This document shows, piece after piece, positions 1 to 7,915 of a stretch of 64,000 nt of DNA. The notes below the pieces were generated by a model that was not told the origin of the DNA, ran no database searches, and worked only from the letters and a program-made list of their open reading frames with translations. The first letter of the stretch is position 1. Every line of letters begins with the position of its first letter. The translations under genes and the position numbers were made by a program. Origin of the DNA: Odoribacter laneus YIT 12061 (GTDB lineage Bacteria; Bacteroidota; Bacteroidia; Bacteroidales; Marinifilaceae); assembly GCF_000243215.1 (NCBI RefSeq), contig NZ_JH594596.1, positions 927,297-991,296 of the forward strand. Direction: 5' to 3'.

Positions 1-267
1 TGCCGTACGCATCGGGTAGGTGAAAAACAGCCGAATGAGTTGGGCTTATACGATATGAATGGTAATGTATGGGAATGGTGTGAAGACTGGTACGGAAATT
101 ATAGTAGTGTTTCTCAGAGAGACCCGTCAGGAGCTACTAGTGGTTCTTTCCGGATGCTCCGGGGCGGTAGCTGGAGCGACGGAGCCAGGAGCTGTCGCGG
201 GTCGTATCGTAGCTACAACACGCCTGGCGACCGTTACTACGACCTCGGCTTCCGGTTAGTATGTTAG
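1..267 (+). CDS. C-terminal part of an FGE-sulfatase (C-type-lectin-fold) domain protein, 5' end outside the window
   Basis: The reading frame is open from base 1 and ends with TAG at 265-267. The 88 visible residues carry the classic end of the formylglycine-generating-enzyme/SUMF1 family: NELGLYDMNGNVWEWC, then RGGSW, then GFRLV just before the stop. This family adopts a C-type-lectin-like fold and is used both as an enzyme and as a ligand-binding display module. The visible part does not show whether this member is catalytic. Codon use changes sharply inside the fragment: before about base 148 pyrimidine-ending codons mostly end in T, afterwards mostly in C (see the variable-region entry). 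The gene lies directly upstream of three PEGA paralogs whose own C-termini are also display domains, so it may be a fourth member of that series. The N-terminus is not visible, so this is inference. Confidence 0.88.
   Translation, partial: CRTHRVGEKQPNELGLYDMNGNVWEWCEDWYGNYSSVSQRDPSGATSGSFRMLRGGSWSDGARSCRGSYRSYNTPGDRYYDLGFRLVC
148..264 (+). other. Putative variable region (VR) of a diversity-generating retroelement
   Basis: In the last 39 codons of the FGE-type gene, positions that are asparagine (AAC) in templates of retroelement-diversified FGE-fold proteins read AGC, GAC, TAC, GGC or AAC here. Examples are AGC GAC at 175-180, AGC TAC AAC at 211-219, GGC GAC at 226-231 and TAC TAC GAC at 235-243, ending GGC TTC CGG. 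This is the pattern left by adenine-directed mutagenesis of an AAC-rich template. From 157 on I count 18 C-ending against 7 T-ending pyrimidine codons, the reverse of the preceding part (5 against 11). No template repeat, accessory avd gene or reverse transcriptase is present in the window, so they would have to lie upstream or elsewhere. The alternative is an ordinary FGE-like C-terminus with chance codon bias. Confidence 0.5.
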
Positions 268-704
268 TTCCCAACCTTCCGGTCTTAAATCGAGCTAAAA
301 AAGAGGGAAGAAGTCGTACGGAGGGTCTCTCGGAAAGGGCGGTTGCCGCCGCCCAAAAGGGAGATCGGACGGGAGACGGTGGGTGGTACAGGCCAAAAAG
401 GAGATTTAAATGGATCTGCCTTCGTAATCGGTACACTGCTGACGGGCAACCTTTTGGGGCTGATGGCCGGAACTCTGTTCCCGAGAAAAATTTGACAAGG
501 AAAAACAATAGTAGATTTTATCCGAACACAAGATTCGTTCATGAATACTGTAAGAGTATCAGTCCTTTTTGAGTAAATGAAAAAGAAAGTTTAAAAAAGG
601 TAGGAATTCTAAAAAGAGAATATAATTTTGAAGTATAAAATGTTCGGAAGGCCAGAGAGATTCGATAGGCGGACGGATTTTTTAATGAAGATAAATTTTT
701 TCCG
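268..704. other. Intergenic region with a GC-rich stop-free stretch, a hairpin and a promoter-like box
   Basis: The first half (289-495) is distinctly GC-richer than the AT-rich second half. It contains a perfect 6-bp GC hairpin, GGGCGG at 337-342 pairing with CCGCCC at 349-354. Frame 1 is open from 289 to a TGA at 493-495 and would encode a hydrophobic segment (about 415-480), but it has no ATG upstream of that segment. A strong Shine-Dalgarno-like AAGGAG (399-404) precedes an ATG at 410 in another frame that stops after five codons. This could be a decayed small gene or a structured RNA; I do not recognise it. No copy of the preceding variable region is found here. A TAATTTTG box at 623-630 is a likely -7 element for the PEGA gene at 705. 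Confidence 0.5.
623..630 (+). promoter_or_regulatory. Possible -7 box (TAATTTTG) for the first PEGA gene
   Basis: TAATTTTG matches the Bacteroidota -7 consensus TAnnTTTG. It would give a 5' leader of roughly 65-70 bases before the ATG at 705. No clear TTTG -33 box is found at the expected distance, so the assignment is tentative. Confidence 0.35.
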
Positions 705-2756
705 ATGAAAAGTGTTTTAGGAATAGTGTTATTATTTTTCGTTTCTTTGGCGGAGGCCCAGCAGATTTCAGTACAATCGTTCCGGAAACTGGAGAACGAT
801 CTTTCGGCCCGAGGGAGTGAGGGGCGTACGGACCAAAATGGAGACCGGTGTGCGATTATTAAAGTGGTGACGCCGGGAACGGACTTTGTGTTTGAACCGG
901 ATGCTTTGGGAACGATGGGGACGGTGCAGAAAACAGGGGAGATCTGGTTGTATGTACCTTATGGGGCGAAACACTTGACAATTAAACACTTGGATCTGGG
1001 TATATTGCGGAATTATGCTTATCCGGAACGAATAGAAAAGGCTTGTGTATACGAAATGATATTGACGACGGGGCGGGTGAAGACGGTTGTGGAAGAAGAT
1101 GTCGGCGGACAGTGGTTGGTGATTATGGCCGAACCTCAGGAAGCAATGGTGTATATTGACGAAATCTACGAAGCCGGGGAGGCCGGACGGGTACAGAAAT
1201 TTTTACCCTTAGGACGGCATACGTACCGGGTGGATTGTGCCTTATATCATCCGGAGGCGGGACAGGTGGAACTTTCTGCCGAGAATAAACAGGAGTTATC
1301 TGTTCGCTTGCGCCCCGCATTCGGCTATGTGGAAATAAATTCGGAACCCGAAGCGGGAGCCCGGGTATGGATAGACGGGGAAGAGGTGGGACGAACCCCT
1401 TACCGGAGTGAGCGCTTAAAGAGTGGGGAGCATTCTGTAGAAGTGGTAAAAGCGATGTATGCGCCAATTCGTCAGACGATAAAGGTCACGGACGGAGAGA
1501 CGCTTCCACTGCGGCTGAACCTGTCGGCTAATTACGGATTACTGACCGTTACGACCGACCGGGAAGCTGAAATCTGGATCAATGATGAAAAGAAAGAACA
1601 AGGAAGATGGAACGGTCGGTTGACTGCAGGCATGTATGTGGTGGAAGCTCGTCGTCCTTCCCACCGTGTCGTTCGTCAGTCTATAGAAATAAAAGCCGGA
1701 GAAAACCGTGAGTTAACTATCGGTTCGCCTGAACCGATTTACGGAACATTAAATATCAACAGCAATCCGGGAGGAGCCGATATTCTTTTAAACGGAGAAA
1801 GTTGCGGAACGACCCCTCAGATTGTTCGGCAGGTATTGATCGGAGAGAATAGAGTGGAATTAATCAAACCGGGATATGAGAAAATAACCCGCTTTTGTAC
1901 GGTGGAGGAAGGGAAAGTGTCGGCACTTGACCTGACGTTATCACCGGAGAGTGCGAAAGTTTGGAACGAGGCAGACATCGACTTTTCGGGCGTTCCTTCC
2001 TACACTTCCAGAACAAATCCCCTTATCCTGGGACAACAGGCTTATGTCTTGTTTGTCCAGCGGGAGTGTTCTCCCAGCTATACGGCCTCTGTCTTTGCTA
2101 AAGACGAAGCTCAAAGTCGTGTTTCCGGAAGGACGATAAACAAATATTACCACTTTAAAGCCCATAAAGAAACGGTTTCTGTAAGGGGATTTTACAAATA
2201 TGATTTTCCTTCGAAAAAGTGGATTGCCTGTGCCCTTCCTCCTTATGCAGCCCGTACGGTAGAAGTGTCAGAAAATATAAAATTTCCGTTGGGCGAAAGT
2301 CGGGTAGATTGGGGATTAGCAGCTATGGGGAATGCTATTTTTACTTTAGGACAGGATTATATTTATCAGTCGGGGCTGGATAAATGGGCTCCTGTTCCGG
2401 TTGTATGGAGGTGGACTACAAAGTATTGGTTTCAGCATAAGATTGTTTTCTCTTCCTCGGAAAAGAATGGGTATTCGGTATCCGTATATGATCCGGAGGA
2501 AAATCGTTCGGAATTAGTGCTGACGATTCCCGCCAAGAAAGGGTATTTTGCTCATTTTGCCGTGGAGGAGGGAAAAATGTATTTTGTGGTCGGACCGGCG
2601 AACAAAAAGAAGATAAATACGGTTCAGGTATATTTTATTCATGTCGGAAAGAAAAAGGCGGAACAAATAAAGGGCGTGGACGATGCATTTTACAAAAAGT
2701 TAATGGAGTCATCGGCAGACCCATATAAAATAGAATTAAAAACAAGTAATTTATAA
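705..2756 (+). CDS. Secreted PEGA-repeat protein with a propeller-like C-terminal region (paralog 1)
   Basis: This is a 683-residue protein with a signal peptide (about residues 1-19, ending AEAQ). A conserved N-terminal domain (20-135) is shared with the next two genes. About four PEGA or PEGA-like repeats follow (roughly 136-204, 205-272, 277-343 and 346-415), with typical cores such as ARVWIDGEEVGRTPY. PEGA domains are short beta-sandwich modules common in bacterial cell-surface proteins. Residues 420-683 are aromatic-rich with kelch-like motifs (YKYDFPSKKW and similar), which suggests a beta-propeller, though no family is certain. The gene is 11 bases upstream of its paralog at 2768 and begins the operon running to 9112. 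Bases 743-813 are almost identical to 2806-2876 in that paralog, pointing to recent duplication or gene conversion. The ligand or function is unknown. Confidence 0.8.
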   Translation: MKSVLGIVLLFFVSLAEAQQISVQSFRKLENDLSARGSEGRTDQNGDRCAIIKVVTPGTDFVFEPDALGTMGTVQKTGEIWLYVPYGAKHLTIKHLDLGILRNYAYPERIEKACVYEMILTTGRVKTVVEEDVGGQWLVIMAEPQEAMVYIDEIYEAGEAGRVQKFLPLGRHTYRVDCALYHPEAGQVELSAENKQELSVRLRPAFGYVEINSEPEAGARVWIDGEEVGRTPYRSERLKSGEHSVEVVKAMYAPIRQTIKVTDGETLPLRLNLSANYGLLTVTTDREAEIWINDEKKEQGRWNGRLTAGMYVVEARRPSHRVVRQSIEIKAGENRELTIGSPEPIYGTLNINSNPGGADILLNGESCGTTPQIVRQVLIGENRVELIKPGYEKITRFCTVEEGKVSALDLTLSPESAKVWNEADIDFSGVPSYTSRTNPLILGQQAYVLFVQRECSPSYTASVFAKDEAQSRVSGRTINKYYHFKAHKETVSVRGFYKYDFPSKKWIACALPPYAARTVEVSENIKFPLGESRVDWGLAAMGNAIFTLGQDYIYQSGLDKWAPVPVVWRWTTKYWFQHKIVFSSSEKNGYSVSVYDPEENRSELVLTIPAKKGYFAHFAVEEGKMYFVVGPANKKKINTVQVYFIHVGKKKAEQIKGVDDAFYKKLMESSADPYKIELKTSNL

Positions 2757-2767
2757 AGTTAGCTTGC

Positions 2768-5707
2768 ATGAAATTTATATTATTTATGGTATTGGTTATG
2801 GGTATTTCTTTGGCGGAAGCCCAGCAGATTTCAGTACAATCGTTCCGCAAACTGGAGAACGATCTCTCGGCCCGTACGGAGAAGCGTGTAGATCAGAACG
2901 GGGATATATGTGCTATCGTCAAGGTAGTTGCACCGGAACAGGGATTTTACTTTGACGGGGACGGGAACGGGATTGTTGCGGTGGAACGGAAAATCGGGGA
3001 GTATTGGGTGTATGTTCCTTATGGCTCCCGCTATCTTACCGTAAAACACGACAAACTGGGAGTGCTCCGGGCTTATGCTTATAAGGAGCGGATAGACAAG
3101 GCTTGTGTATACGAAATGGTATTGACAACGGGTAAGGTGATCACGACGGTGGAGAATGCCCTGACGGAACAGTGGCTGGTGATTCGGGTGGAACCTAAGG
3201 AAGCCATGGTTTATATAGACGATGTGTATGAGGCGGCTACGGAAGGGGTGGTACAGAAATACATGAAGTTCGGGCAGTATTCATACCGGATTACGGCTCC
3301 TTTGTACCGGACGGAAGCCGGTACGGTGGAAGTAAAAGCCGATCAAAAGGCGGAGTTGGATATACGGTTGAAGCCTGCTTTCGGATACCTGACTCTTACT
3401 TCACAGCCGGAAACCGGGGCAAGGGTATGGGTGGATGAGGAAGAAGTCGGACTCACTCCTTATAAAAGCGGACGTTTGAAAGAAGGAAAACACCGGATAA
3501 GGGTGGCCAAAAACTTTTTTCATCCGGTAGAACAGGAAGTGAATCTGACGGCCGGATCCACGGAAGATTTATCTCTGACCATGCCGTCGGCTTATGGCTT
3601 TCTAGCGGTCACTTCGCAGCCGGAAACCGGTGCGGACGTGTATATCGACGGAGTAAAGGTGGGACAGACTCCCTATAAGAGCGAGCGTTTAAAGAGCGGA
3701 GAATACCGGGTACAAGTGGTGTGTTCGATGTATCAGCCGGTGGAGCAACTGGTGACCGTATCTGATAATCAGACAGCTACCGTAGACGCCGGACTTTCGG
3801 CTAATTTTGCTTCGGTTACCGTGACGACGGATCCGGAAGCGGAATTGTGGATCAACAATGAGCAGAAGGGAAAGGGAAAATGGAGCGGTCGGTTGAGTGC
3901 TGGGGTATGCGTTGTGGAAGCCCGCAGACCTTCCCACCGGACAGTTCGGAAATCATTGGAATTACAAGCGGGAGATACCAAGGCGATTGTGCTGGAAGCT
4001 CCTCAGCCGATTTATGGAGCTTTGAATGTCAGTTCTGTGCCCGCAGGAGCGGAGATTCGCATAGACGGGAAAAAATGGGGGAATACTCCTTTGGTACTTC
4101 CGAAAGTGTTGATTGGGGAGTGCCGGCTGGAAATTTTGAAAGAGGGATATAATTCCTATGTCCGGAATCTCCGGATTACCGAAGGAAAGCTCGAAGAAGT
4201 AAAAGCGGAACTGGAAGTTTTCCGCTTTACAGCTGCGGAATTGAATGCCAAGGGAGACTCTGCAGCCCTGCTAGGCCAATACGAAGAGGCTGCCGGTTTT
4301 TACAAGCAGGCTTGTGAGCGGGGAGACGGAAGAGGATATTACAATATGGCCGTTTTATACAAAGACGGAAGGGGAGTGGAAAAAAATTCGATACAGGCTG
4401 TGCTGTTTTTTAAGCGGGCTATGGAAGCCGGGGACGAGAAAGCTTTACAGGCGAATGGAAAATTGTTTCAAAAAGGAAAATGGAGAAAGAGGGCAGCTCC
4501 TCCTTTTTCTGTCCGCTATGGGGGAATTAGTTTTGCCTTCGGACAAAAAATATATGTAGGAGGCCGGTATGGCACTGATTTTTGGGAATACGATACGGAA
4601 CAGGACAAATGGTCGAAAAAAGGAAAACTGCCTCAGGAAATTTATGCTCCGGTATTTTTTGTTATCGGCGATAGAGGATATATGGGAGCGGCTTCCGGTT
4701 ATAAGGGATCCCGGAAATTTTGGGAGTATAATCCGCAGACGGATAGCTGGATGGCAAAACGGGATTTTAAAGGGAATATCAGTTATAACACTTACGGATT
4801 CGCTTACCAAGGGAAAGGATATGTGGGAGAGCGGAAAAAAAACAAGTGGTGGGAATATGATCCGCGAACGGATCAATGGACGGAAAAGGGAGCTGATCCG
4901 GGAGGATATCATGGATTTTCGAATGCAGAGAAGGCCTATATTCTGGCAAATAAAAACCTCTATGAGCTGGATCCGGTAACGATGCAGAAAACGGCTGTAC
5001 CGGATTATCCGGGTGCAACGCTTCATTTTGTCGGATGTGCCACTACCCAGTATTTGTATTTTTCCGGGCATATAACCGGGAAAAACAGATCCTTCTATGG
5101 CTTTGACATAAACCATAAACAATGGCAAATCTTGCCGGAAGCAGATTTTAAAGATTTCCAATGCATTTGTACCGGGCTAGGCGATAAATTGTACGTTTTT
5201 GAAGGGGAATCTACCTGGGAATACGACCCCTCGGAAATCCTGCTTCTTGAAAATAGTGGGGGAAACTCTTCGAAAACCTCCATCGATCGCAGTCAGGGAA
5301 ATACGCCTCCTACGACTACGACGGAAACTAAAACATATAAGATAGGGGATTTATATGAGCGGGGAGGTTTAAAAGGTATGGTCTATCGGGTAGAAAAGGG
5401 GGGACAACACGGCTGGGCCATTTCTTTCCATCAATTAGCTGATATTTCCTGGAACGAAGCAAAAAGCTGGTGTGAAGGAAAAGGCTGGCGTTTGCCAACT
5501 CTGGAAGAAATCAAATTTTTATATTCCATAAAAAAGGCGATTAATACTTTGTTTTCCTATCTTGAAGGTACGCCTTTAGACAAGATATATTGGACTTCTA
5601 CAGCTTATGGGGGAGGACTGATGTATACCTGTAGTTTTCAAACGGGTATATGTAATAATGGAAGTAAAGACAATAAACGGGCTGTTTTTGCAGTTTATAA
5701 ATTTTAA
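2768..5707 (+). CDS. Secreted PEGA, Sel1/TPR, kelch and DUF1566-type multidomain protein (paralog 2)
   Basis: This 979-residue protein starts with a signal peptide (MKFILFMVLVMGISLAEAQ) and the conserved N-terminal domain of the array. About five PEGA-type repeats span roughly 136-487 (for example ADVYIDGVKVGQTPYKSERL). A short Sel1/TPR region (about 486-565) follows, with a repeat reading YYNMAVLYKDGRGVEKN. Then come kelch-type beta-propeller blades (about 571-820: WEYDTEQDKW, WEYNPQTDSW, WWEYDPRTDQW), a Thr/Ser-rich linker (about 835-850) and a C-terminal DUF1566-like domain (about 857-978) with SWNEAKSWCEGKGWRLPTLE. DUF1566 resembles the C-type lectin fold. The architecture suggests an envelope scaffold that presents a C-terminal recognition module; no enzymatic residues are recognised. 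It lies 11 bases after paralog 1 and ends 10 bases before paralog 3. Confidence 0.85.
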   Translation: MKFILFMVLVMGISLAEAQQISVQSFRKLENDLSARTEKRVDQNGDICAIVKVVAPEQGFYFDGDGNGIVAVERKIGEYWVYVPYGSRYLTVKHDKLGVLRAYAYKERIDKACVYEMVLTTGKVITTVENALTEQWLVIRVEPKEAMVYIDDVYEAATEGVVQKYMKFGQYSYRITAPLYRTEAGTVEVKADQKAELDIRLKPAFGYLTLTSQPETGARVWVDEEEVGLTPYKSGRLKEGKHRIRVAKNFFHPVEQEVNLTAGSTEDLSLTMPSAYGFLAVTSQPETGADVYIDGVKVGQTPYKSERLKSGEYRVQVVCSMYQPVEQLVTVSDNQTATVDAGLSANFASVTVTTDPEAELWINNEQKGKGKWSGRLSAGVCVVEARRPSHRTVRKSLELQAGDTKAIVLEAPQPIYGALNVSSVPAGAEIRIDGKKWGNTPLVLPKVLIGECRLEILKEGYNSYVRNLRITEGKLEEVKAELEVFRFTAAELNAKGDSAALLGQYEEAAGFYKQACERGDGRGYYNMAVLYKDGRGVEKNSIQAVLFFKRAMEAGDEKALQANGKLFQKGKWRKRAAPPFSVRYGGISFAFGQKIYVGGRYGTDFWEYDTEQDKWSKKGKLPQEIYAPVFFVIGDRGYMGAASGYKGSRKFWEYNPQTDSWMAKRDFKGNISYNTYGFAYQGKGYVGERKKNKWWEYDPRTDQWTEKGADPGGYHGFSNAEKAYILANKNLYELDPVTMQKTAVPDYPGATLHFVGCATTQYLYFSGHITGKNRSFYGFDINHKQWQILPEADFKDFQCICTGLGDKLYVFEGESTWEYDPSEILLLENSGGNSSKTSIDRSQGNTPPTTTTETKTYKIGDLYERGGLKGMVYRVEKGGQHGWAISFHQLADISWNEAKSWCEGKGWRLPTLEEIKFLYSIKKAINTLFSYLEGTPLDKIYWTSTAYGGGLMYTCSFQTGICNNGSKDNKRAVFAVYKF

Positions 5708-5717
5708 AAGCGAAACG

Positions 5718-7898
5718 ATGAAATTACTCTTGTTGCTTTTGTTCTTTTTCACTTTAGGAGGGGTACAGGCCCAACAAATTTCGGTTCAATCTTTCCGGAA
5801 ATTGGAAACCGATTTATCGGCTCGGGGAAGTGAGGGACGTACGGACCAGAATGGGGATCGTTGTGCGATTATCAAGATCGTGACGACAGAGACCGGATTT
5901 GATTTTGATCCGGATGCTTTGGGCAGTATGGGCAGTATACAAAAGAAAGGGGAAGTCTGGTTGTATGTGCCCTATGGGGCCAGGCGACTGACGATCCGGC
6001 ATGCCCGTTTGGGGATTTTGCGTGATTATCTTTATCCGGAACGGATTGAAAAGGCTTGTGTGTACGAAATGGTGCTGACAACGGGAACAATAGAAACAAT
6101 TGTACACGAAATTGTACAAAAACAATATTTGGTTGTCACAACAGAACCGGAAGAGTCATTAGTATATGTAGATAACGAATATGTAGGAAGCGGACAGGAA
6201 ATGGTACATAAATTATTGTCTTTGGGAAAACATACCTATCGGGTGGAAGCTCCGATGTATCACACGGAAGCGGGAACGGTAGAATTGACGGCGGAAAAGA
6301 AGTCAGAACTTCGTGTCGCATTGCGTCCGGCTTTTGGATTTATTAAAATTGTTACGGAACCGGAAAACGGAGCTCAGGTGATCGTGGATGAAGAGTTGAC
6401 AGCTTTGATAACCCCTTGCGTAACGGAAAAAGTGAAAAGCGGTACTCACCGGATTAAAGTGATAAAATCCATGTATCAGCCTGTTGTCCGGGAGGTGACT
6501 GTGGAAGACGGGAAAACCAGCCTGGTGCATATCGATTTGCAACCCAATTTTGCCGAGCTGACGTTAATAGGAGAAGGGGGAGCTTCTTTGTGGGTCAATG
6601 GAGAGGAGAAAGGGACGGGAAGCTGGAAAGGAAGAGTGAATGCCGGGTTGTGCAGTATCGAGCAACGCATGCCTTCCTGTCGGACTCAACGGAAAGATAT
6701 CGAAGTAAAAGCCGGAGAGGAGCTGACCTTGAAATTGGAACCGCTGGTCCGGATATATGGTATTCTGGATGTCAGCAGTGAGCCGGCGGGGGCTACTATT
6801 TATGTGGACGAGGAGGTTTTCGGGACTACCCCCAATTTGATTCAGAAAATGGGAGTAGGAGAGCATAAGATCCGGCTAGCCCTTGAAGGGTATAAGGACG
6901 AGGAAAAAACAGTGATGATACAGGAAGGAAAAATCTGTGCCCTGAACATGGTTTTGGAAAAAGGGCTTTCTCCGGAGACGGTGATGATTCAGGGAGAGGC
7001 TTTTTATCAGGCTGGTAATTATTCGGAGGCTTATATTTGTTTCCGGAAAGCTGCAGAAGCCGGAAATATTATTGCCCAGAATTGGGTCGGAATATTGTTG
7101 GAAACGGGGAAAGGCGTCAGGGAAAGTAAAGTACAGGCGGCTAATTGGTATCGGCGGGCGGCTTTGCAAGGGAATGCGGATGCTCAATATCATTTAGGGC
7201 GTCTGTATGAAAACGGAGAAGGGGTGGAAAGAGACCCGGCTCAGGCAGATTCCTGGTATGAGAAAGCGGCTGCTCAGGGGCAGGAAAAGGCTGCGGCTGC
7301 TTTAAAGCGAAGGAGGGGAGAGAGGGATACTTTCGTTTGTGGTGCTGTTTTTGTGGATCCCCGCGATGGACAACAGTATCCGACGATACAAATCGGGAAC
7401 CAATGCTGGATGGCTAAAAATATGAATGTCGGGGAATGGGTAAAAATTCGGGATGTACAGACCCATCGGAAAGCAGGTATACAGAAGTTTGCATACGGGG
7501 ATCAGCAGGCGAACAATGAGGTTTATGGCGGATTGTACACCTGGTGGGAAGCGATGTTCGGAGAGAGCACAAGCGGCATTAAATATGTAGAAGGCAGTTG
7601 GACGGAAATTCAGGGTATTTGCCCGGATGGATGGCATATACCCAGTGAAGCGGAATGGAACATGTTAGCGGGAAATTCACTCGGGCAACTGATACAAGGG
7701 ATGCTTGCCGGAGGTTACCGTTCCCCGGAAGGAAGTTTTTTAAAGGCCAGTGCATACGGGTATTGGTGGTTGTCTACTTCTGTGAATAGTAATGAAGCTT
7801 ATGGATTGGAACTGGAGTCTAACAGGAAAAAATATAAATTGAGTAAAAAAAGTGGAGAAAAAGAAAGGGGATTTAGTGTGCGTTGCATTCGTAATTAA
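5718..7898 (+). CDS. Secreted PEGA, Sel1 and FISUMP-type protein (paralog 3)
   Basis: The ATG at 5718 is chosen because it opens a proper signal peptide (MKLLLLLLFFFTLGGVQAQ); the in-frame ATG at 5658 lies inside the preceding gene. The 726-residue product has the shared N-terminal domain, about four PEGA-type repeats (roughly 135-415) and Sel1-like repeats at about 415-530 (NADAQYHLGRLYENGEGVER). The C-terminus (about 539-726) matches the Fibrobacter succinogenes major paralogous domain: DPRDGQQYPTIQIGNQCWMA, GLYTWWEAM, GICPDGWHIPSEAEW, and a closing RGFSVRCIRN. That domain is also C-type-lectin-like and is found in surface proteins. The gene is therefore a third display variant on the same scaffold. 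It ends 17 bases before the lytic transglycosylase gene, with which it is probably co-transcribed. Confidence 0.86.
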   Translation: MKLLLLLLFFFTLGGVQAQQISVQSFRKLETDLSARGSEGRTDQNGDRCAIIKIVTTETGFDFDPDALGSMGSIQKKGEVWLYVPYGARRLTIRHARLGILRDYLYPERIEKACVYEMVLTTGTIETIVHEIVQKQYLVVTTEPEESLVYVDNEYVGSGQEMVHKLLSLGKHTYRVEAPMYHTEAGTVELTAEKKSELRVALRPAFGFIKIVTEPENGAQVIVDEELTALITPCVTEKVKSGTHRIKVIKSMYQPVVREVTVEDGKTSLVHIDLQPNFAELTLIGEGGASLWVNGEEKGTGSWKGRVNAGLCSIEQRMPSCRTQRKDIEVKAGEELTLKLEPLVRIYGILDVSSEPAGATIYVDEEVFGTTPNLIQKMGVGEHKIRLALEGYKDEEKTVMIQEGKICALNMVLEKGLSPETVMIQGEAFYQAGNYSEAYICFRKAAEAGNIIAQNWVGILLETGKGVRESKVQAANWYRRAALQGNADAQYHLGRLYENGEGVERDPAQADSWYEKAAAQGQEKAAAALKRRRGERDTFVCGAVFVDPRDGQQYPTIQIGNQCWMAKNMNVGEWVKIRDVQTHRKAGIQKFAYGDQQANNEVYGGLYTWWEAMFGESTSGIKYVEGSWTEIQGICPDGWHIPSEAEWNMLAGNSLGQLIQGMLAGGYRSPEGSFLKASAYGYWWLSTSVNSNEAYGLELESNRKKYKLSKKSGEKERGFSVRCIRN

Positions 7899-7915
7899 TA
7901 TAAAACCGAGATAAT

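Noticed and set aside
261-572. A 103-codon frame starting within the end of the FGE-type gene
   Set aside because: It starts before the upstream stop, lacks a family match and disagrees with the other open frame in the same GC-rich stretch.
4445-5161. A 238-codon open frame on the minus strand
   Set aside because: It is antisense to the kelch region of the second PEGA gene; repeated aromatic/Asp codons there produce a long chance opposite-strand frame.
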